Assembly (NCBI GenBank): GCA_945948515.1
Contig: CAMFBH010000008.1
Location: 1-64,000 of the forward strand
DNA from: an uncultured Clostridia bacterium
Lineage (GTDB): Bacteria; Bacillota; Clostridia; Oscillospirales; Acutalibacteraceae
Direction: 5' to 3'
DNA: 64,000 nucleotides
Numbering within the stretch: position 1 is the stretch's first letter; every line of letters starts with the position of its first letter. Position numbers and translations under genes: made by a program. Under the pieces are notes generated by a model. That model was not told the origin of the DNA. It saw only the letters and a program-made list of their open reading frames with translations, and ran no database searches. Positions 14,980 through 24,510 of this stretch are shown here, piece by piece.

Positions 14980-15807
14980 GTGAATATTATTGAAATTCTT
15001 AAAGCGCTGTTTCTCGGAATTGTTGAGGGTATAACCGAATGGCTTCCGATTAGCAGTACGGGTCATATGATATTAGTTGATGAATTCCTAAAGCTGAATG
15101 TTACACCGCAGTTTAAGGAAATGTTTTTGGTTGTTATTCAGCTCGGCGCAATTATGGCGGTTGTAGTTCTTTATTTCAATAAGCTTATGCCTTTTGAGGT
15201 TAAGAATAAAAAGCTGTGTGCTAAAAAAGAAACCTTTTCAATGTGGTTTAAAATCATTGTTTCCTGTATCCCGGCAGCAATAGTAGGATTGCTTTTTGAC
15301 GATAAAATAGATGAGCTTTTCTATAATTGGCAAACAGTTTCGATTATGCTTATTATTTTCGGTGTGTTCTTTATACTCATTGAAAAATATAACAAGAAAA
15401 AAGAAGCAACCGCAAACAGCATAGATGATTTAAGCTATCTCTACGCTTTTATAATCGGATTGTTTCAGCTGATTGCAGCGGTATTCCCGGGAACATCCCG
15501 TTCGGGAGCAACAATAATCGGAGCGCTTATTTTAGGCGTTTCAAGAACAGTTGCGGCTGAGTACACCTTTTTCCTTGCAGTTCCGGTTATGTTCGGCGCA
15601 AGTGCGCTTAAGCTTGTAAAATTCGGATTTGATTATACCGCAATGGAAATTGTTATTCTGTTAACAGGATTAATAAGCGCATTCGTTGTTTCTGTATTTG
15701 CAATCAAATTCTTAATGAGCTATATCAAAAAGCACGATTTTACTGCGTTCGGATGGTACAGAATAATTCTCGGAGCGCTTGTTATAGCGTATTTTTCAAT
15801 AGTGTAA
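14980..15807 (+). CDS. uppP: Undecaprenyl-diphosphatase
   Basis: A 275-residue polytopic membrane enzyme recycling undecaprenyl pyrophosphate to the monophosphate carrier for cell-wall synthesis; it also gives bacitracin tolerance. Both family motifs are visible: [14 protein letters not shown] at residues 17-30 and PGTSRSG near 170. Length and about eight hydrophobic segments match BacA/UppP. The start is GTG at 14980, behind an AGAGGTGG site. It is divergent from the Rrf2 gene. A two-component system follows after a 160-base gap in which no gene or strong hairpin is seen. Confidence 0.95.
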   Translation: MNIIEILKALFLGIVEGITEWLPISSTGHMILVDEFLKLNVTPQFKEMFLVVIQLGAIMAVVVLYFNKLMPFEVKNKKLCAKKETFSMWFKIIVSCIPAAIVGLLFDDKIDELFYNWQTVSIMLIIFGVFFILIEKYNKKKEATANSIDDLSYLYAFIIGLFQLIAAVFPGTSRSGATIIGALILGVSRTVAAEYTFFLAVPVMFGASALKLVKFGFDYTAMEIVILLTGLISAFVVSVFAIKFLMSYIKKHDFTAFGWYRIILGALVIAYFSIV

Positions 15808-15967
15808 TTTTACTTAAATTTAACGCGAAGAAAATTGTTATTTAACTTAGAGCATTTATATTAGAATTAACGGTTGCACTTGCAATCCGAAATTTAGTGT
15901 GTGTCGGCGGATGAAAGAAGTCCCCCCTGTATTTTATCCGCAGGCGCGCAATGATTAAAGGTGAAGA

Positions 15968-16648
15968 ATGTCTAGTAACGGACTTGTTTACATCGTTGAA
16001 GACGATGAAAGCATAAGAGAGCTTGAAACATATGCGTTAAAGAACAGCGGCTTTTCGGCAGAAAGCTTTGAAAGCGGTAAAAGCTTTTTTAAAGCGGTAA
16101 ATAAAAAAATGCCCGATGTTGTAATTCTTGATATTATGCTTCCGGAAGAGGACGGCATTGAAATACTAAAATCTCTTAGAGAAACACCGCAGTTTTTTAA
16201 TCTGCCTGTAATAATGGTTACTGCAAAAACCTCTGAAATTGATGCTGTTAAGGGTCTTGATGCCGGAGCAGATGATTATATTACAAAGCCATTCGGAGTA
16301 ATGGAGCTTGTGTCAAGGGTTAAGGCGGTTATGCGCCGAATAGTCAGAACCTCAAGCGGCGTTCTCACTTACCGCGATATTGTTATTGACGAGGCAAAGC
16401 ATCTTGTTGAGGCAGACGGAAAAAGCGTTGAGTTAACCTATAAAGAATATGAGATATTAAAGGTTCTGATTGTTAACAAGGGAATTGTGCTTACAAGAGA
16501 AAAATTGATGGATCTTGTTTGGGGCTATGATTTTGAGCACGGAAACAGAACTGTTGATGTTCATATGCTCTCGCTTCGCAAGAAGCTCGGAAAATCAGGT
16601 GAACATATTAAAACAATAAGAAATGTCGGATATAAAATAGGTGACTAA
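15968..16648 (+). CDS. OmpR/PhoB-family response regulator
   Basis: A 226-residue response regulator. The receiver domain spans residues 6-120: acidic pair Asp12-Asp13, phospho-acceptor Asp55 in VILDIMLP, Thr in MVTAK and Lys in ITKPFG. The C-terminal winged helix (about 130-226) has LTYKEYEILKVL and DVHMLSLRKKLG, the DNA-binding recognition region. The kinase gene begins at the very next base after its stop, so the two form one unit. A PhoB-like phosphate role is plausible, but no phosphate-uptake genes are nearby. The ribosome binding site is a weak AAGGTGAAG. Confidence 0.93.
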   Translation: MSSNGLVYIVEDDESIRELETYALKNSGFSAESFESGKSFFKAVNKKMPDVVILDIMLPEEDGIEILKSLRETPQFFNLPVIMVTAKTSEIDAVKGLDAGADDYITKPFGVMELVSRVKAVMRRIVRTSSGVLTYRDIVIDEAKHLVEADGKSVELTYKEYEILKVLIVNKGIVLTREKLMDLVWGYDFEHGNRTVDVHMLSLRKKLGKSGEHIKTIRNVGYKIGD

Positions 16649-17989
16649 ATGACTAACGGTACCTTCAGAAGAATATTGGCTTTCGGTTTGGCGGTTGCAT
16701 TGCTGACCGCCTTTTTGATTACAACATTGAGTTACGGAATATCAAAAAAGGATACCGAATCCAATTTAAAAACAATCGGATATATTGTTGCAAGTGATTT
16801 TAACAATTCGGGCGAATATATCATTGATAATGTTAATAAAATAAACGGGGTTGGAATAACTGTTGTTAGTCCCTCGGGTGATGTTATTTTTGACAACCGC
16901 GTTGAAGCAAATATTACGGAAAACCATCTCCAAAGAAGAGAGGTTCGGGAAGCCTTTGAAAAAGGTGAAGGTTCGGCTGAGCGTGTTTCAAGCATCAGTA
17001 AAGAGAAAACAAAGTATTTTGCTTTAAAGCTAAACGACGGAAATGTGCTCAGAGTTTCGCAAAGACAGCCTTCGATTAAAGAGCTTCTTTTAGATTCCGT
17101 GCCTTTTCTCGGCGGAATATTTATTATAATTCTTATTATGTCTTTCGTTATTTCATTTGCTATAACTAAAAGGCTTGTAAGAAAAATTGAATCCGTCGGA
17201 AATAATCTCGATGGTATTGCCGATAACTGCCCATATGTTGAGCTTGAACCGTTTGCTAAAAATGTTCGTGAGCAGCGCAAAAAGAACGAGCTTCTCGATA
17301 AGCAGAAAAAGCAGTTCACTGCAAATTTCTCACACGAGCTCAAAACTCCGCTTACCTCAATTGCGGGATATGCCGAGCTTATTGAAAACGGCATGGCAAG
17401 GCAGGAGGATATTAAGCCGTTTGCCCACACCATAAGAGAACAGGCGCTAAGGTTGGTTACTCTTGCCGAGGATATTATTCAGCTTTCGCAGCTTGAAGAA
17501 ATGGAAAACACCGTTTCATTTGATAAGGTTAATCTTCTTGAACGCGCTCAAAACTGTGCAGAAACCTTAAGCGTTAACGCTCTTAACAAAAATATTAAGA
17601 TATCAGCCGGCGGAGAAGATGTTATAGTTATGGCTAATAAAAGCCTTATTGATGAAATGCTTTATAATCTTTGTGAAAACTCAATAAGATATAACAAGGA
17701 AAACGGAAGTGTAAATATTTCCGTCGGAATAAAAGATAACAAAGCTTTTGTAAAGGTTTCCGATACGGGAATAGGAATACCCGAGAAGTATAAAAACAGA
17801 GTTTTTGAGAGATTTTTCAGGGTTGATAAAAGCAGAAGCAAGGAAACGGGAGGAACCGGACTCGGCCTGGCAATAGTTAAGCATATAGCAGAGGTGCATA
17901 ATGCTGATATTGAAATTACGAGTAAGGAGAACGAAGGAACATCAATCTGCATTGTTTTTAATGAACATTTTGACTCAAAAATGTCTTGA
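16649..17989 (+). CDS. PhoR-like sensor histidine kinase
   Basis: A 446-residue membrane kinase partnering the preceding regulator. Transmembrane segments lie at about residues 9-31 and 150-172, enclosing a 120-residue extracellular sensor of PhoR/YycG style. The HisKA motif NFSHELKTPLTS has phospho-accepting His229. The ATPase domain shows the N-box (LYNLCENSIRYN), G1 DTGIGIP, the F-box region and G2 GGTGLGLAIVK. No PAS domain is evident between membrane and HisKA, only a short linker. Start and stop codons abut the regulator gene, so expression is coupled. Confidence 0.93.
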   Translation: MTNGTFRRILAFGLAVALLTAFLITTLSYGISKKDTESNLKTIGYIVASDFNNSGEYIIDNVNKINGVGITVVSPSGDVIFDNRVEANITENHLQRREVREAFEKGEGSAERVSSISKEKTKYFALKLNDGNVLRVSQRQPSIKELLLDSVPFLGGIFIIILIMSFVISFAITKRLVRKIESVGNNLDGIADNCPYVELEPFAKNVREQRKKNELLDKQKKQFTANFSHELKTPLTSIAGYAELIENGMARQEDIKPFAHTIREQALRLVTLAEDIIQLSQLEEMENTVSFDKVNLLERAQNCAETLSVNALNKNIKISAGGEDVIVMANKSLIDEMLYNLCENSIRYNKENGSVNISVGIKDNKAFVKVSDTGIGIPEKYKNRVFERFFRVDKSRSKETGGTGLGLAIVKHIAEVHNADIEITSKENEGTSICIVFNEHFDSKMS

Positions 17990-18047
17990 TTTTAAAAATA
18001 AGTTATTATATAATAAAAATTAAGGTCGAGAAATTTAGTAAAAAAGG

Positions 18048-18091
18048 AAATCTCATACATTACCGTGAACGGAATTGTATGAGATTTTTTT
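18048..18091 (+). terminator. Terminator of the two-component operon
   Basis: 12-bp stem AAATCTCATACA (18048-18059 with 18076-18087), with an inner CCG/CGG pairing and a T-run. Confidence 0.85.
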
Positions 18092-18256
18092 GAAATAAAA
18101 TCAAAAGAAAAATATGAAAAAATGGCTTAAAATCGCGGTTGCAACCGTCGGTTGCGTAAAAAAATTCAAAATGTAAAGCAAAATGTATTGTGCAACAAGA
18201 AGCATTTTGATAAGATTTGGTTGTCGAAAGGCAATAACGCAAAGGAGCGAAATGAT

Positions 18257-18883
18257 ATGGATATTAATACTGCAAACAGATTACAGGCGTTAAGAAAAAT
18301 GAACGGATACAGTCAGGATGTTCTTGCAGAAAAGCTTGGAATAAGCCGTCAGGCAATATCAAAATGGGAGCGAGCCGAATCCTCTCCCGATACCGACAAT
18401 CTGATAGCGCTTGCAAAGCTTTATGGATTAACTCTTGATGAGCTTCTTGATACCAGCAATGATAAAACAATAGTGGATGCGGGTAAAAAGAAGCCTAAGG
18501 ATTTTTCGGGAAAGATAAAATCACTTCTTTCAAAGGCAAATGATTTCGGAATTTATCCCGAGCGAGCGGCATCACTTGTTAAATTTCCGTTTCCGATTGT
18601 AGTAACAATTCTTTATGTTGCGGTTTCGGCGGTTTTTGACTGCTGGCATCCTCTTTGGATTATCTTTTTAACAATTCCTTTTTATTATCATTATGCACTT
18701 GCCTGCAAGGCAAATAATAAAAAGGTGTATAATATGCTTTTGCCGATTCCCGAAGCGGTTTTAATTGTATTTCTTATTATCGGATTTGCTTTTGGGCTTT
18801 GGAAATATGCATGGATATTATTTCTTATTATTCCCATATATTATTGGTATGTTGCATTTTATACTAAGTCAAGCAGTAAATAA
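18257..18883 (+). CDS. XRE-family HTH protein with membrane C-terminus
   Basis: A 208-residue protein with an N-terminal Cro/C1 helix-turn-helix (residues 5-62: RLQALRKMNGYSQ, EKLGISRQAISKWERAE). After a basic linker, the C-terminal half holds about four hydrophobic segments rich in aromatic residues. This architecture, a membrane-anchored XRE regulator, is common in Clostridia. The membrane part may sense envelope stress, but the ligand is unknown. The start at 18257 has AAAGGAG 9 bases upstream; longer frames to 18152 lack this. A GGTTGCAACC palindrome at about 18136 could be its own operator. It precedes the E2-like gene by 24 bases and is probably co-transcribed. Confidence 0.85.
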   Translation: MDINTANRLQALRKMNGYSQDVLAEKLGISRQAISKWERAESSPDTDNLIALAKLYGLTLDELLDTSNDKTIVDAGKKKPKDFSGKIKSLLSKANDFGIYPERAASLVKFPFPIVVTILYVAVSAVFDCWHPLWIIFLTIPFYYHYALACKANNKKVYNMLLPIPEAVLIVFLIIGFAFGLWKYAWILFLIIPIYYWYVAFYTKSSSK

Positions 18884-18907
18884 CAAATTCAATCCGGAGA
18901 AAAGATT

Positions 18908-19813
18908 ATGAAAATTATTAAACAAAGCCATTTCGGCATCGCAAGAAAAATAGTTTCAAATATGACAAGCGAAAGCTGGGAAACAATTCCTCATGCAGTT
19001 ACAACCTATGAACCCGAGGTAACGGAGTTTATGAAGGTTATTAAGGAAATAAATGAGGGCAGAACGAAGGAGGAAAAATTAACAATCAACACGGTAATGC
19101 TCCGAGTTATTGTTGAGGGTCTTAAAGCGGCACCGGTTCTCAATTCTCACATTTCCTTCAACAGAAAGCTTGTTCGCGGCAGAATTGATACATTTGAAGA
19201 AGTAAACATTTCAATGCCTGTTGTTCTTAAAAACGGAGAAATGATGACAATTAATGTTCACGATATGCACAACAAAACAATCTCTGAAATGAGAGACGCA
19301 ATTAACGAATCTCTCCGCCGCGCAAACAACAGCGATATGAATGAGGTTATGTTTGAGGTTTCTCTTGATAATACTCTTACCGGCTTAAAGCACGGAAAAA
19401 TTGCTCAAACAGTTACAAGGCTTATTGGCTCGAAAACAGGCAAGCACAAGGTTAAAACTCTTACCGGAAAGGCAAAGAAGGAATACTATTCAATTCCTAC
19501 AACAGAGCGTCTTACAAAGCACGATATTGAGCAGGGAACAATAACAATTTCAAATCTCGGTTCAATTTACCGCGAGTGGAAGGGCGAATGTACTTTGCTT
19601 GAGATTATTCCTCCGCAGCTTACCGCAATCGCAATAGGCTCAATTCAGAACAGACCTGTTGTTGCAGATGACGGAAGCATTGTTGCAGGAAAGATTATGC
19701 CTTTAACTTTGGCATTCGATCACCGCGCACTCGATCTCGGAGATGTTGTTCCGTTTATGAAAAGGCTTGATGAAATATTTGCAAATCCGCAGATAATCAA
19801 AGAATGGGTTTAA
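18908..19813 (+). CDS. Stand-alone 2-oxoacid dehydrogenase E2-type acyltransferase
   Basis: A 301-residue protein consisting only of the E2 catalytic (chloramphenicol-acetyltransferase-like) domain. The catalytic motif DHRALDLGD near residue 275 matches the HxxxD signature. There is no N-terminal lipoyl domain and no E1/E3-binding segment, and no dehydrogenase genes are near. So it cannot act as a normal E2 without a separate lipoyl carrier. Such short E2-like proteins recur in gut Clostridia, with unknown acyl donor and acceptor. The ribosome binding site is CCGGAGAAA. It follows the XRE gene closely and ends in a strong terminator. Confidence 0.85.
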   Translation: MKIIKQSHFGIARKIVSNMTSESWETIPHAVTTYEPEVTEFMKVIKEINEGRTKEEKLTINTVMLRVIVEGLKAAPVLNSHISFNRKLVRGRIDTFEEVNISMPVVLKNGEMMTINVHDMHNKTISEMRDAINESLRRANNSDMNEVMFEVSLDNTLTGLKHGKIAQTVTRLIGSKTGKHKVKTLTGKAKKEYYSIPTTERLTKHDIEQGTITISNLGSIYREWKGECTLLEIIPPQLTAIAIGSIQNRPVVADDGSIVAGKIMPLTLAFDHRALDLGDVVPFMKRLDEIFANPQIIKEWV

Positions 19814-19837
19814 CAGTCTAAATATTTTGTGTTTTCT

Positions 19838-19866
19838 AAGGCAGGGTAATTTCCCTGCCTTTTTTG
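19838..19866 (+). terminator. Terminator of the XRE/E2-like unit
   Basis: Perfect 9-bp stem AAGGCAGGG (19838-19846 with 19853-19861), then a T-run. Confidence 0.9.
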
Positions 19867-19967
19867 TTAAAAATTTATATAATTGTAATATCTAAAGTGT
19901 TGAAATTTCTTTCAAATAATAATAAAATGGATATATAATCAGCATTTTGTTGTTTGTGGTGATGAAA

Positions 19968-20924
19968 ATGAAATATGTATTTATTGAAAATCCAATAGCC
20001 GGCGGTCTTAATAAATCCGAGCTGTTTGAAAGAATAAAAAGCGCTTTCCGATGGAATGAGCATGAAATGATAATTGAGCATACTCATAAAAAAGGCGATG
20101 CAACTCAAATCGCCCGTGAATATGCCGAGAAGTTCAAGAGCGATGCCGTTATAGTTTCCTGCGGAGGCGACGGAACAGTTCATGAAATTGCAAACGGTCT
20201 TGCAGGAAGTGAAACTCCTCTTATGGTGCTTCCTCTCGGAACAGGCAATGATTTTGCAAAGAAAATTTATAACACAAAAAAAATTAATGTAAGTAATGTA
20301 ATCAAGTCTTTCGGTCTTGTTGACGGAAATGTACGCTACGATATTATGCCTATTGATTTAATTGATTACAACGGAGAAATCTGTATAAATGTTCTTTCAG
20401 CCGGTGTTGATACCTATGTTGAAACAATCGGAAGAAAAATTGCTGGAAAAATTCCCTCGCTCGGAAGCAATGCTTATAATTTTGCTGTTGTTCCGGCTGT
20501 TGCAACTCATTTGAAAAACAAAATAAATGCCCGTTTCAACTGTGTTGATGACGACGGACATGAGTACATATTAGAGAAAGCTCCTATGGATTATTGCCTT
20601 ATGGCAATTTGCAATGCAAGCTACTACGGCGGAGGCTATTGTCCGGCAAAGGATTCAAAGCTTGACGACGGAATTCTTGATTTGGTTTTTGTCGAATATC
20701 AGCCGCTGCCAAAGATTGTCCCCATTATTCCGAGCTACAGCAAGGGAGTTGCTCATGAGAAATTCCCTGATATTGTAAAAAAGCTTAAGATTACGGGCGG
20801 AAGAATATGGATGGATGATTCAAGCAGTATTCCCGGTAATGCAGATGGGGAAAACTTTGATTACAACGATGTTGAATTTAAGGTTCTTCCGAAGTCACTC
20901 AAGTTGTGTGTTATTAAAAATTAA
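19968..20924 (+). CDS. Diacylglycerol/lipid kinase (YegS/DgkB family)
   Basis: A 318-residue cytoplasmic lipid kinase of the DAGK catalytic family. It has the nucleotide-binding CGGDGTVHEIANGL near residue 63 and PLGTGNDFAK near 90. The C-terminal half has the expected beta-sandwich with YYGGGYCPAK. It likely phosphorylates diacylglycerol for reuse in phospholipid synthesis. The start could be 19962 or 19968; 19968 gives a better distance from GGTGA. It is a single-gene unit closed by the terminator at 20930. Confidence 0.88.
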   Translation: MKYVFIENPIAGGLNKSELFERIKSAFRWNEHEMIIEHTHKKGDATQIAREYAEKFKSDAVIVSCGGDGTVHEIANGLAGSETPLMVLPLGTGNDFAKKIYNTKKINVSNVIKSFGLVDGNVRYDIMPIDLIDYNGEICINVLSAGVDTYVETIGRKIAGKIPSLGSNAYNFAVVPAVATHLKNKINARFNCVDDDGHEYILEKAPMDYCLMAICNASYYGGGYCPAKDSKLDDGILDLVFVEYQPLPKIVPIIPSYSKGVAHEKFPDIVKKLKITGGRIWMDDSSSIPGNADGENFDYNDVEFKVLPKSLKLCVIKN

Positions 20925-20929
20925 AAAAA

Positions 20930-20966
20930 CACGGTGCAGTTATAGTTTTCTGCACCGTGCTTTTTA
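20930..20966 (+). terminator. Terminator after the lipid kinase gene
   Basis: Perfect 10-bp stem CACGGTGCAG (20930-20939 with 20950-20959), 10-base loop, T-run. It also has A's upstream, so it can serve the opposing gene. Confidence 0.9.
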
Positions 20967-20984
20967 TATAATTACTACTTAAAA

Positions 20985-21560
20985 TCAGCAAAGCATTCCC
21001 GCTTCAATCCAATTCATAACCGCCGGATATTCCTCTTTGTAATCATCAAGCTTTTCACATTGCGAATCAACGAATGCCGTGAATTCATCAACATCTTCAA
21101 AGCTGAAAAGAAAATCCTGCTCAAAATCGTATGAAGCAACAAACATATAATCAAAAATATCGTCTGCCGAAAATTCTTCAAGCATTTTATCGGCAGTGAT
21201 TTCGGCTGTGTAATCAAGAAGATTTTTAACGCTTAAGCCAAAATCGTTTTCGTCCGTTTCTATCTGCGGTATTGCTTTGCAGTATTCAAGAATTTCCTCC
21301 TCGTGAAAGTCGAGATTTTCGCAGTATTCAATAACATCTTCAAATTCTGTTTCGTTAACAACATCGTAGAGCCGATATTGGAATTCGCCGAGAAGCTTTT
21401 GAAGAGCAACGGCTTTAACGACAGCGTCAATTTCATATCCGCTCTCGTCTGTTACCGCAAAGCCTGTCTCCTTAAAATTTTCCCAAATAAGCTCATAAAA
21501 ATATTGTGCTTTTTCATCTTCGGAAAAAATAGCATCATAAATGTAAGAATCAATATCCAT
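20985..21560 (-). CDS. Hypothetical acidic protein
   Basis: A 191-residue soluble protein that I do not recognise. It is strongly acidic and rich in Tyr and Phe, predicted helical, without signal peptide, membrane segment or cysteine motif. The start at 21560 follows AGGAGGAG. Reading-frame length and codon use resemble neighbouring genes. It converges on the lipid kinase gene and shares its terminator. The composition (about one third Asp plus Glu in places) could suit a protein-protein interaction role, but nothing more can be said. Confidence 0.75.
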   Translation of the reverse strand: MDIDSYIYDAIFSEDEKAQYFYELIWENFKETGFAVTDESGYEIDAVVKAVALQKLLGEFQYRLYDVVNETEFEDVIEYCENLDFHEEEILEYCKAIPQIETDENDFGLSVKNLLDYTAEITADKMLEEFSADDIFDYMFVASYDFEQDFLFSFEDVDEFTAFVDSQCEKLDDYKEEYPAVMNWIEAGMLC

Positions 21561-21614
21561 TGCTTTCTCCTCCTATGATGATATTGTAACCTATAATTTA
21601 CCGATTTTCAACTA

Positions 21615-21643
21615 TTGCATTAATAATATAATTAATGTATAAT
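21615..21643 (+). promoter_or_regulatory. Promoter of the aldose epimerase-nadE unit
   Basis: TTGCAT (21615-21620), 17 bases, TATAAT (21638-21643), 52 bases before the start codon. Confidence 0.7.
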
Positions 21644-21694
21644 ACTTTTGATTATATTTATCAAAATATTAATGGAATTTTCGCCGGAGGGCAT

Positions 21695-22567
21695 ATGAAA
21701 TACGAAATAAGAAGCTCTGAGGTGTGTGTTGTTCTCAGTTCCGAAGGAGCACAGCTCAATTCCCTAATTAAAAACTCAACAGAATATCTTTGGCAGGGTG
21801 ACGAGCAATTCTGGAAAGGGCAGGCGCCCGTGTGCTTTCCGATATGCGGCGTTCTCAAGGAAAATGCAGAAGCATTTGGAGAAGCGCTTAATATGAAGCG
21901 CCACGGGGTTGCACGAATTTCTCCGTTTGGTGTTAAGGAGCATTGTAAAAACAGCATTACTTTTGTTCAAAACAGCTCGGATGAAACAAAATCTGCATTT
22001 CCGTTTGACTATTGCCTTGAAATCAAATACACGGTAAACGGCAGTACGCTCACAACCGAATATACCGTTAAAAATACGGGAGAAAAAATACTTCCGTTTT
22101 CGATAGGCGGTCATCCCGCGTTCAACTGTCCGCTATCAGATGATGAGTCTTTTGAGGATTATAAAGTTGTTTTTGATAAAAAAATAAACAAAATGTGTTT
22201 GCGCCCCGATATTCATACCGGATATATCAACGGTGAAAAGAGATATTCCGTTATTGATGGTAACGGAGAAATCCCAATGAAGCATTCTTTGTTTTATGAT
22301 GATGCAATGGTTTTTGACGGAATTGAAGCAAAATCAGCTACACTTATGGGAAAATCCGGAAGGGGAGTTCGTGTTGATTATGAGGAGTTTGAAAACCTTC
22401 TTGTTTGGAGCAGTGCAAACAATGGAAACTTTGTTGCGCTTGAGCCATGGAACGGTATTACGGTTTTTGATGATGAAGAAAATGTTCCGTTCGAGAAAAA
22501 GCGTTGCGTAAAAATACTTGAGCCTGAGTGTGTTTATTCGTGCAGGTTCAAGATAACTCTACTGTAA
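21695..22567 (+). CDS. Aldose 1-epimerase family protein (LacX/YeaD-like)
   Basis: A 290-residue cytoplasmic sugar mutarotase-fold protein. The conserved histidine region MKRHGVAR is near residue 68, the catalytic GGHPAFN near 137, and the catalytic-base glutamate in LEPWNG near 250. Length fits the LacX-like branch, whose natural substrate is often unknown. The start at 21695 is preceded by GGAGGG; an upstream extension to 21635 has no site. nadE starts 20 bases after its stop, so they are probably co-transcribed although functionally unrelated. Confidence 0.88.
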   Translation: MKYEIRSSEVCVVLSSEGAQLNSLIKNSTEYLWQGDEQFWKGQAPVCFPICGVLKENAEAFGEALNMKRHGVARISPFGVKEHCKNSITFVQNSSDETKSAFPFDYCLEIKYTVNGSTLTTEYTVKNTGEKILPFSIGGHPAFNCPLSDDESFEDYKVVFDKKINKMCLRPDIHTGYINGEKRYSVIDGNGEIPMKHSLFYDDAMVFDGIEAKSATLMGKSGRGVRVDYEEFENLLVWSSANNGNFVALEPWNGITVFDDEENVPFEKKRCVKILEPECVYSCRFKITLL

Positions 22568-22587
22568 TTTTGAAAAGCGGTGGTAAA

Positions 22588-24495
22588 ATGAATTTCGGAT
22601 TTATACGCCTTGCAAGTGCGAGCCTTAAGCTCAAGGTTGCAAATCCGTCTTACAACAAAAAAGAGATAATTAAAGCTGCAAAGCAGGCGGCGCTCAACGG
22701 AGCAAAACTGCTTGTAACTCCCGAGCTTTCAGTTACGGGATACACCTGTGCGGATTTGTTCTTTTCCTCTGCTCTGCTTGATTCGGCGCAGAATGCGCTT
22801 GTTGATATTGCAAGGAGCACGGCAAAGCTTGATATGGTTCTTCTTGTGGGTGCTCCTATACGCTATGCAAACAGTATTTATAACTGCTGTGCCGTAATCA
22901 GCGGCGGAAGTATAGTTAAATTAATTCCCAAAACTTATATTGCAAACTATACGGAGTTTTATGAAAAGCGGTGGTTTGCTTCCGGTGCGGATTGCTGCGG
23001 CACCGTTATGATTAACGGAGAAGAGGTCGAAATAGGTCAGGGAACAATTCCTCTTGCCGAGGGTGCTGTTCTCGGCGTTGAAATATGTGAGGATTTGTGG
23101 GTTGCCGTTCCTCCGAGCAGTACGCTTGCACTGAGCGGGGCTAATATTATATGCAACCTGTCGGCAAGCGATGAAGCTGTTTCTAAGGAAAGCTACCGCA
23201 GAAGTCTTGTGAAAAATCAAAGTGCAAGGTGTATCTGCGCTTATGTATATGCCGGAGCTTCCGTGTTTGAGAGCACAACGGATTTGGTGTTCAGCGGAGC
23301 AACAATGATTTGTGAGAACGGCTCTGTTGTTGCAGAGGGCGAAAGGTTTATGCGTGAGAATGTTATAACCTATGCCGATGTTGATGTTGAAAAGCTCAAT
23401 TTTGAGCGCAGAAAAAATATGAGTTTTGCTGATAACGCTCAGGTGTTCGGTGAAGAGGCTTCGGATGATTTTGAATTTCTTCTTGAAAATGCATTCGAAA
23501 ACGACCTGTCTTATAGATTTGTTGATGCTTATCCGTTTGTTCCCGGCGATGAGAGTAAAAGGATTGAGCGTTGCCGTGAAATATTCAATATTCAGGCGAG
23601 CGCACTTGCAAAAAGGATTGAGCATGTTAATTCAAAGGGCTGTGTAATCGGAATTAGCGGCGGACTTGATTCAACTCTTGCGCTTCTTGTTGCACAAAAA
23701 GCAATGAAGCTTGTAGGAAAGAGCAGTGAAAATATACTCGGTGTAACAATGCCCGGCTTCGGCACAACCGACAGAACATATACCAATGCTCTTAAGCTTA
23801 TTGAAAGCATTGGCGCAACGCCGATGGAAATAGATATCAAAAATGCGTGTATAGGTCATATGAACGATATCGGTCACAATCCGGATATTAAGGATATTAC
23901 CTATGAAAATACGCAGGCGAGAGAAAGAACTCAGATTCTGTTCGATTTGGCAAATAAACATGGATGTCTGCTTGTCGGAACGGGTGATTTGTCGGAGCTT
24001 GCAATGGGCTGGTGCACATATAACGGCGACCATATGAGTATGTACGGTGTTAATGCTTCGGTTCCGAAAACCCTTGTTCGTTACCTTGTTGCATATGTTG
24101 CAACCGTAAGTGATGAAAAAACAAGAGAAGTTTTGATTGATGTTCTTGATACTCCCGTAAGCCCGGAGCTTCTACCGCCTGATGAGAACGGAGAAATTGC
24201 TCAGAAAACAGAGGAAAATATTGGACCGTACGAGCTTCATGATTTCTTTTTGCACTGCTTTGTCCGTTATGGCTTTTCAAAGGACAAAACGGCCTTTCTT
24301 GCCGAAAAGGCATTTGAAGGCAAGTATTCGGATGAAGTAATAAAAAAATGGCTTGAGGTTTTCGTTAAAAGATTTTTTATCAGTCAGTTTAAACGCTCAT
24401 GCGTTCCCGATTCACCGAAGGTCGGCTCCGTCAGTCTCAGTCCGAGAGGCGATTGGAGAATGCCGAGCGATGCTGTTTTTGATGATTTTATATAA
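22588..24495 (+). CDS. nadE: Glutamine-dependent NAD+ synthetase
   Basis: A 635-residue two-domain enzyme. The N-terminal nitrilase domain (residues 1-270) generates ammonia from glutamine using Glu in TPELSVTGY, Lys in LIPKTY and Cys in GVEICEDLW. The C-terminal domain, about 320-635, adenylates and amidates nicotinate adenine dinucleotide; its P-loop is GISGGLDSTLAL. It performs the last step of NAD synthesis. The start at 22588 has GGTGG before it. All catalytic residues are present and length is typical of the bacterial glutaminase-fused form. Confidence 0.95.
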   Translation: MNFGFIRLASASLKLKVANPSYNKKEIIKAAKQAALNGAKLLVTPELSVTGYTCADLFFSSALLDSAQNALVDIARSTAKLDMVLLVGAPIRYANSIYNCCAVISGGSIVKLIPKTYIANYTEFYEKRWFASGADCCGTVMINGEEVEIGQGTIPLAEGAVLGVEICEDLWVAVPPSSTLALSGANIICNLSASDEAVSKESYRRSLVKNQSARCICAYVYAGASVFESTTDLVFSGATMICENGSVVAEGERFMRENVITYADVDVEKLNFERRKNMSFADNAQVFGEEASDDFEFLLENAFENDLSYRFVDAYPFVPGDESKRIERCREIFNIQASALAKRIEHVNSKGCVIGISGGLDSTLALLVAQKAMKLVGKSSENILGVTMPGFGTTDRTYTNALKLIESIGATPMEIDIKNACIGHMNDIGHNPDIKDITYENTQARERTQILFDLANKHGCLLVGTGDLSELAMGWCTYNGDHMSMYGVNASVPKTLVRYLVAYVATVSDEKTREVLIDVLDTPVSPELLPPDENGEIAQKTEENIGPYELHDFFLHCFVRYGFSKDKTAFLAEKAFEGKYSDEVIKKWLEVFVKRFFISQFKRSCVPDSPKVGSVSLSPRGDWRMPSDAVFDDFI

Positions 24496-24510
24496 TTAAG
24501 GAGAATTCAA

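Noticed and set aside
15808-15967. Possible regulatory RNA between uppP and the response regulator
   Set aside because: Some short complementary stretches (CGGAT/ATCCG) but no strong hairpin, promoter or conserved motif.
22921-23625. 234-codon minus-strand frame inside nadE
   Set aside because: Antisense of the conserved nitrilase domain; translated composition is unlike a real protein and there is no ribosome binding site.
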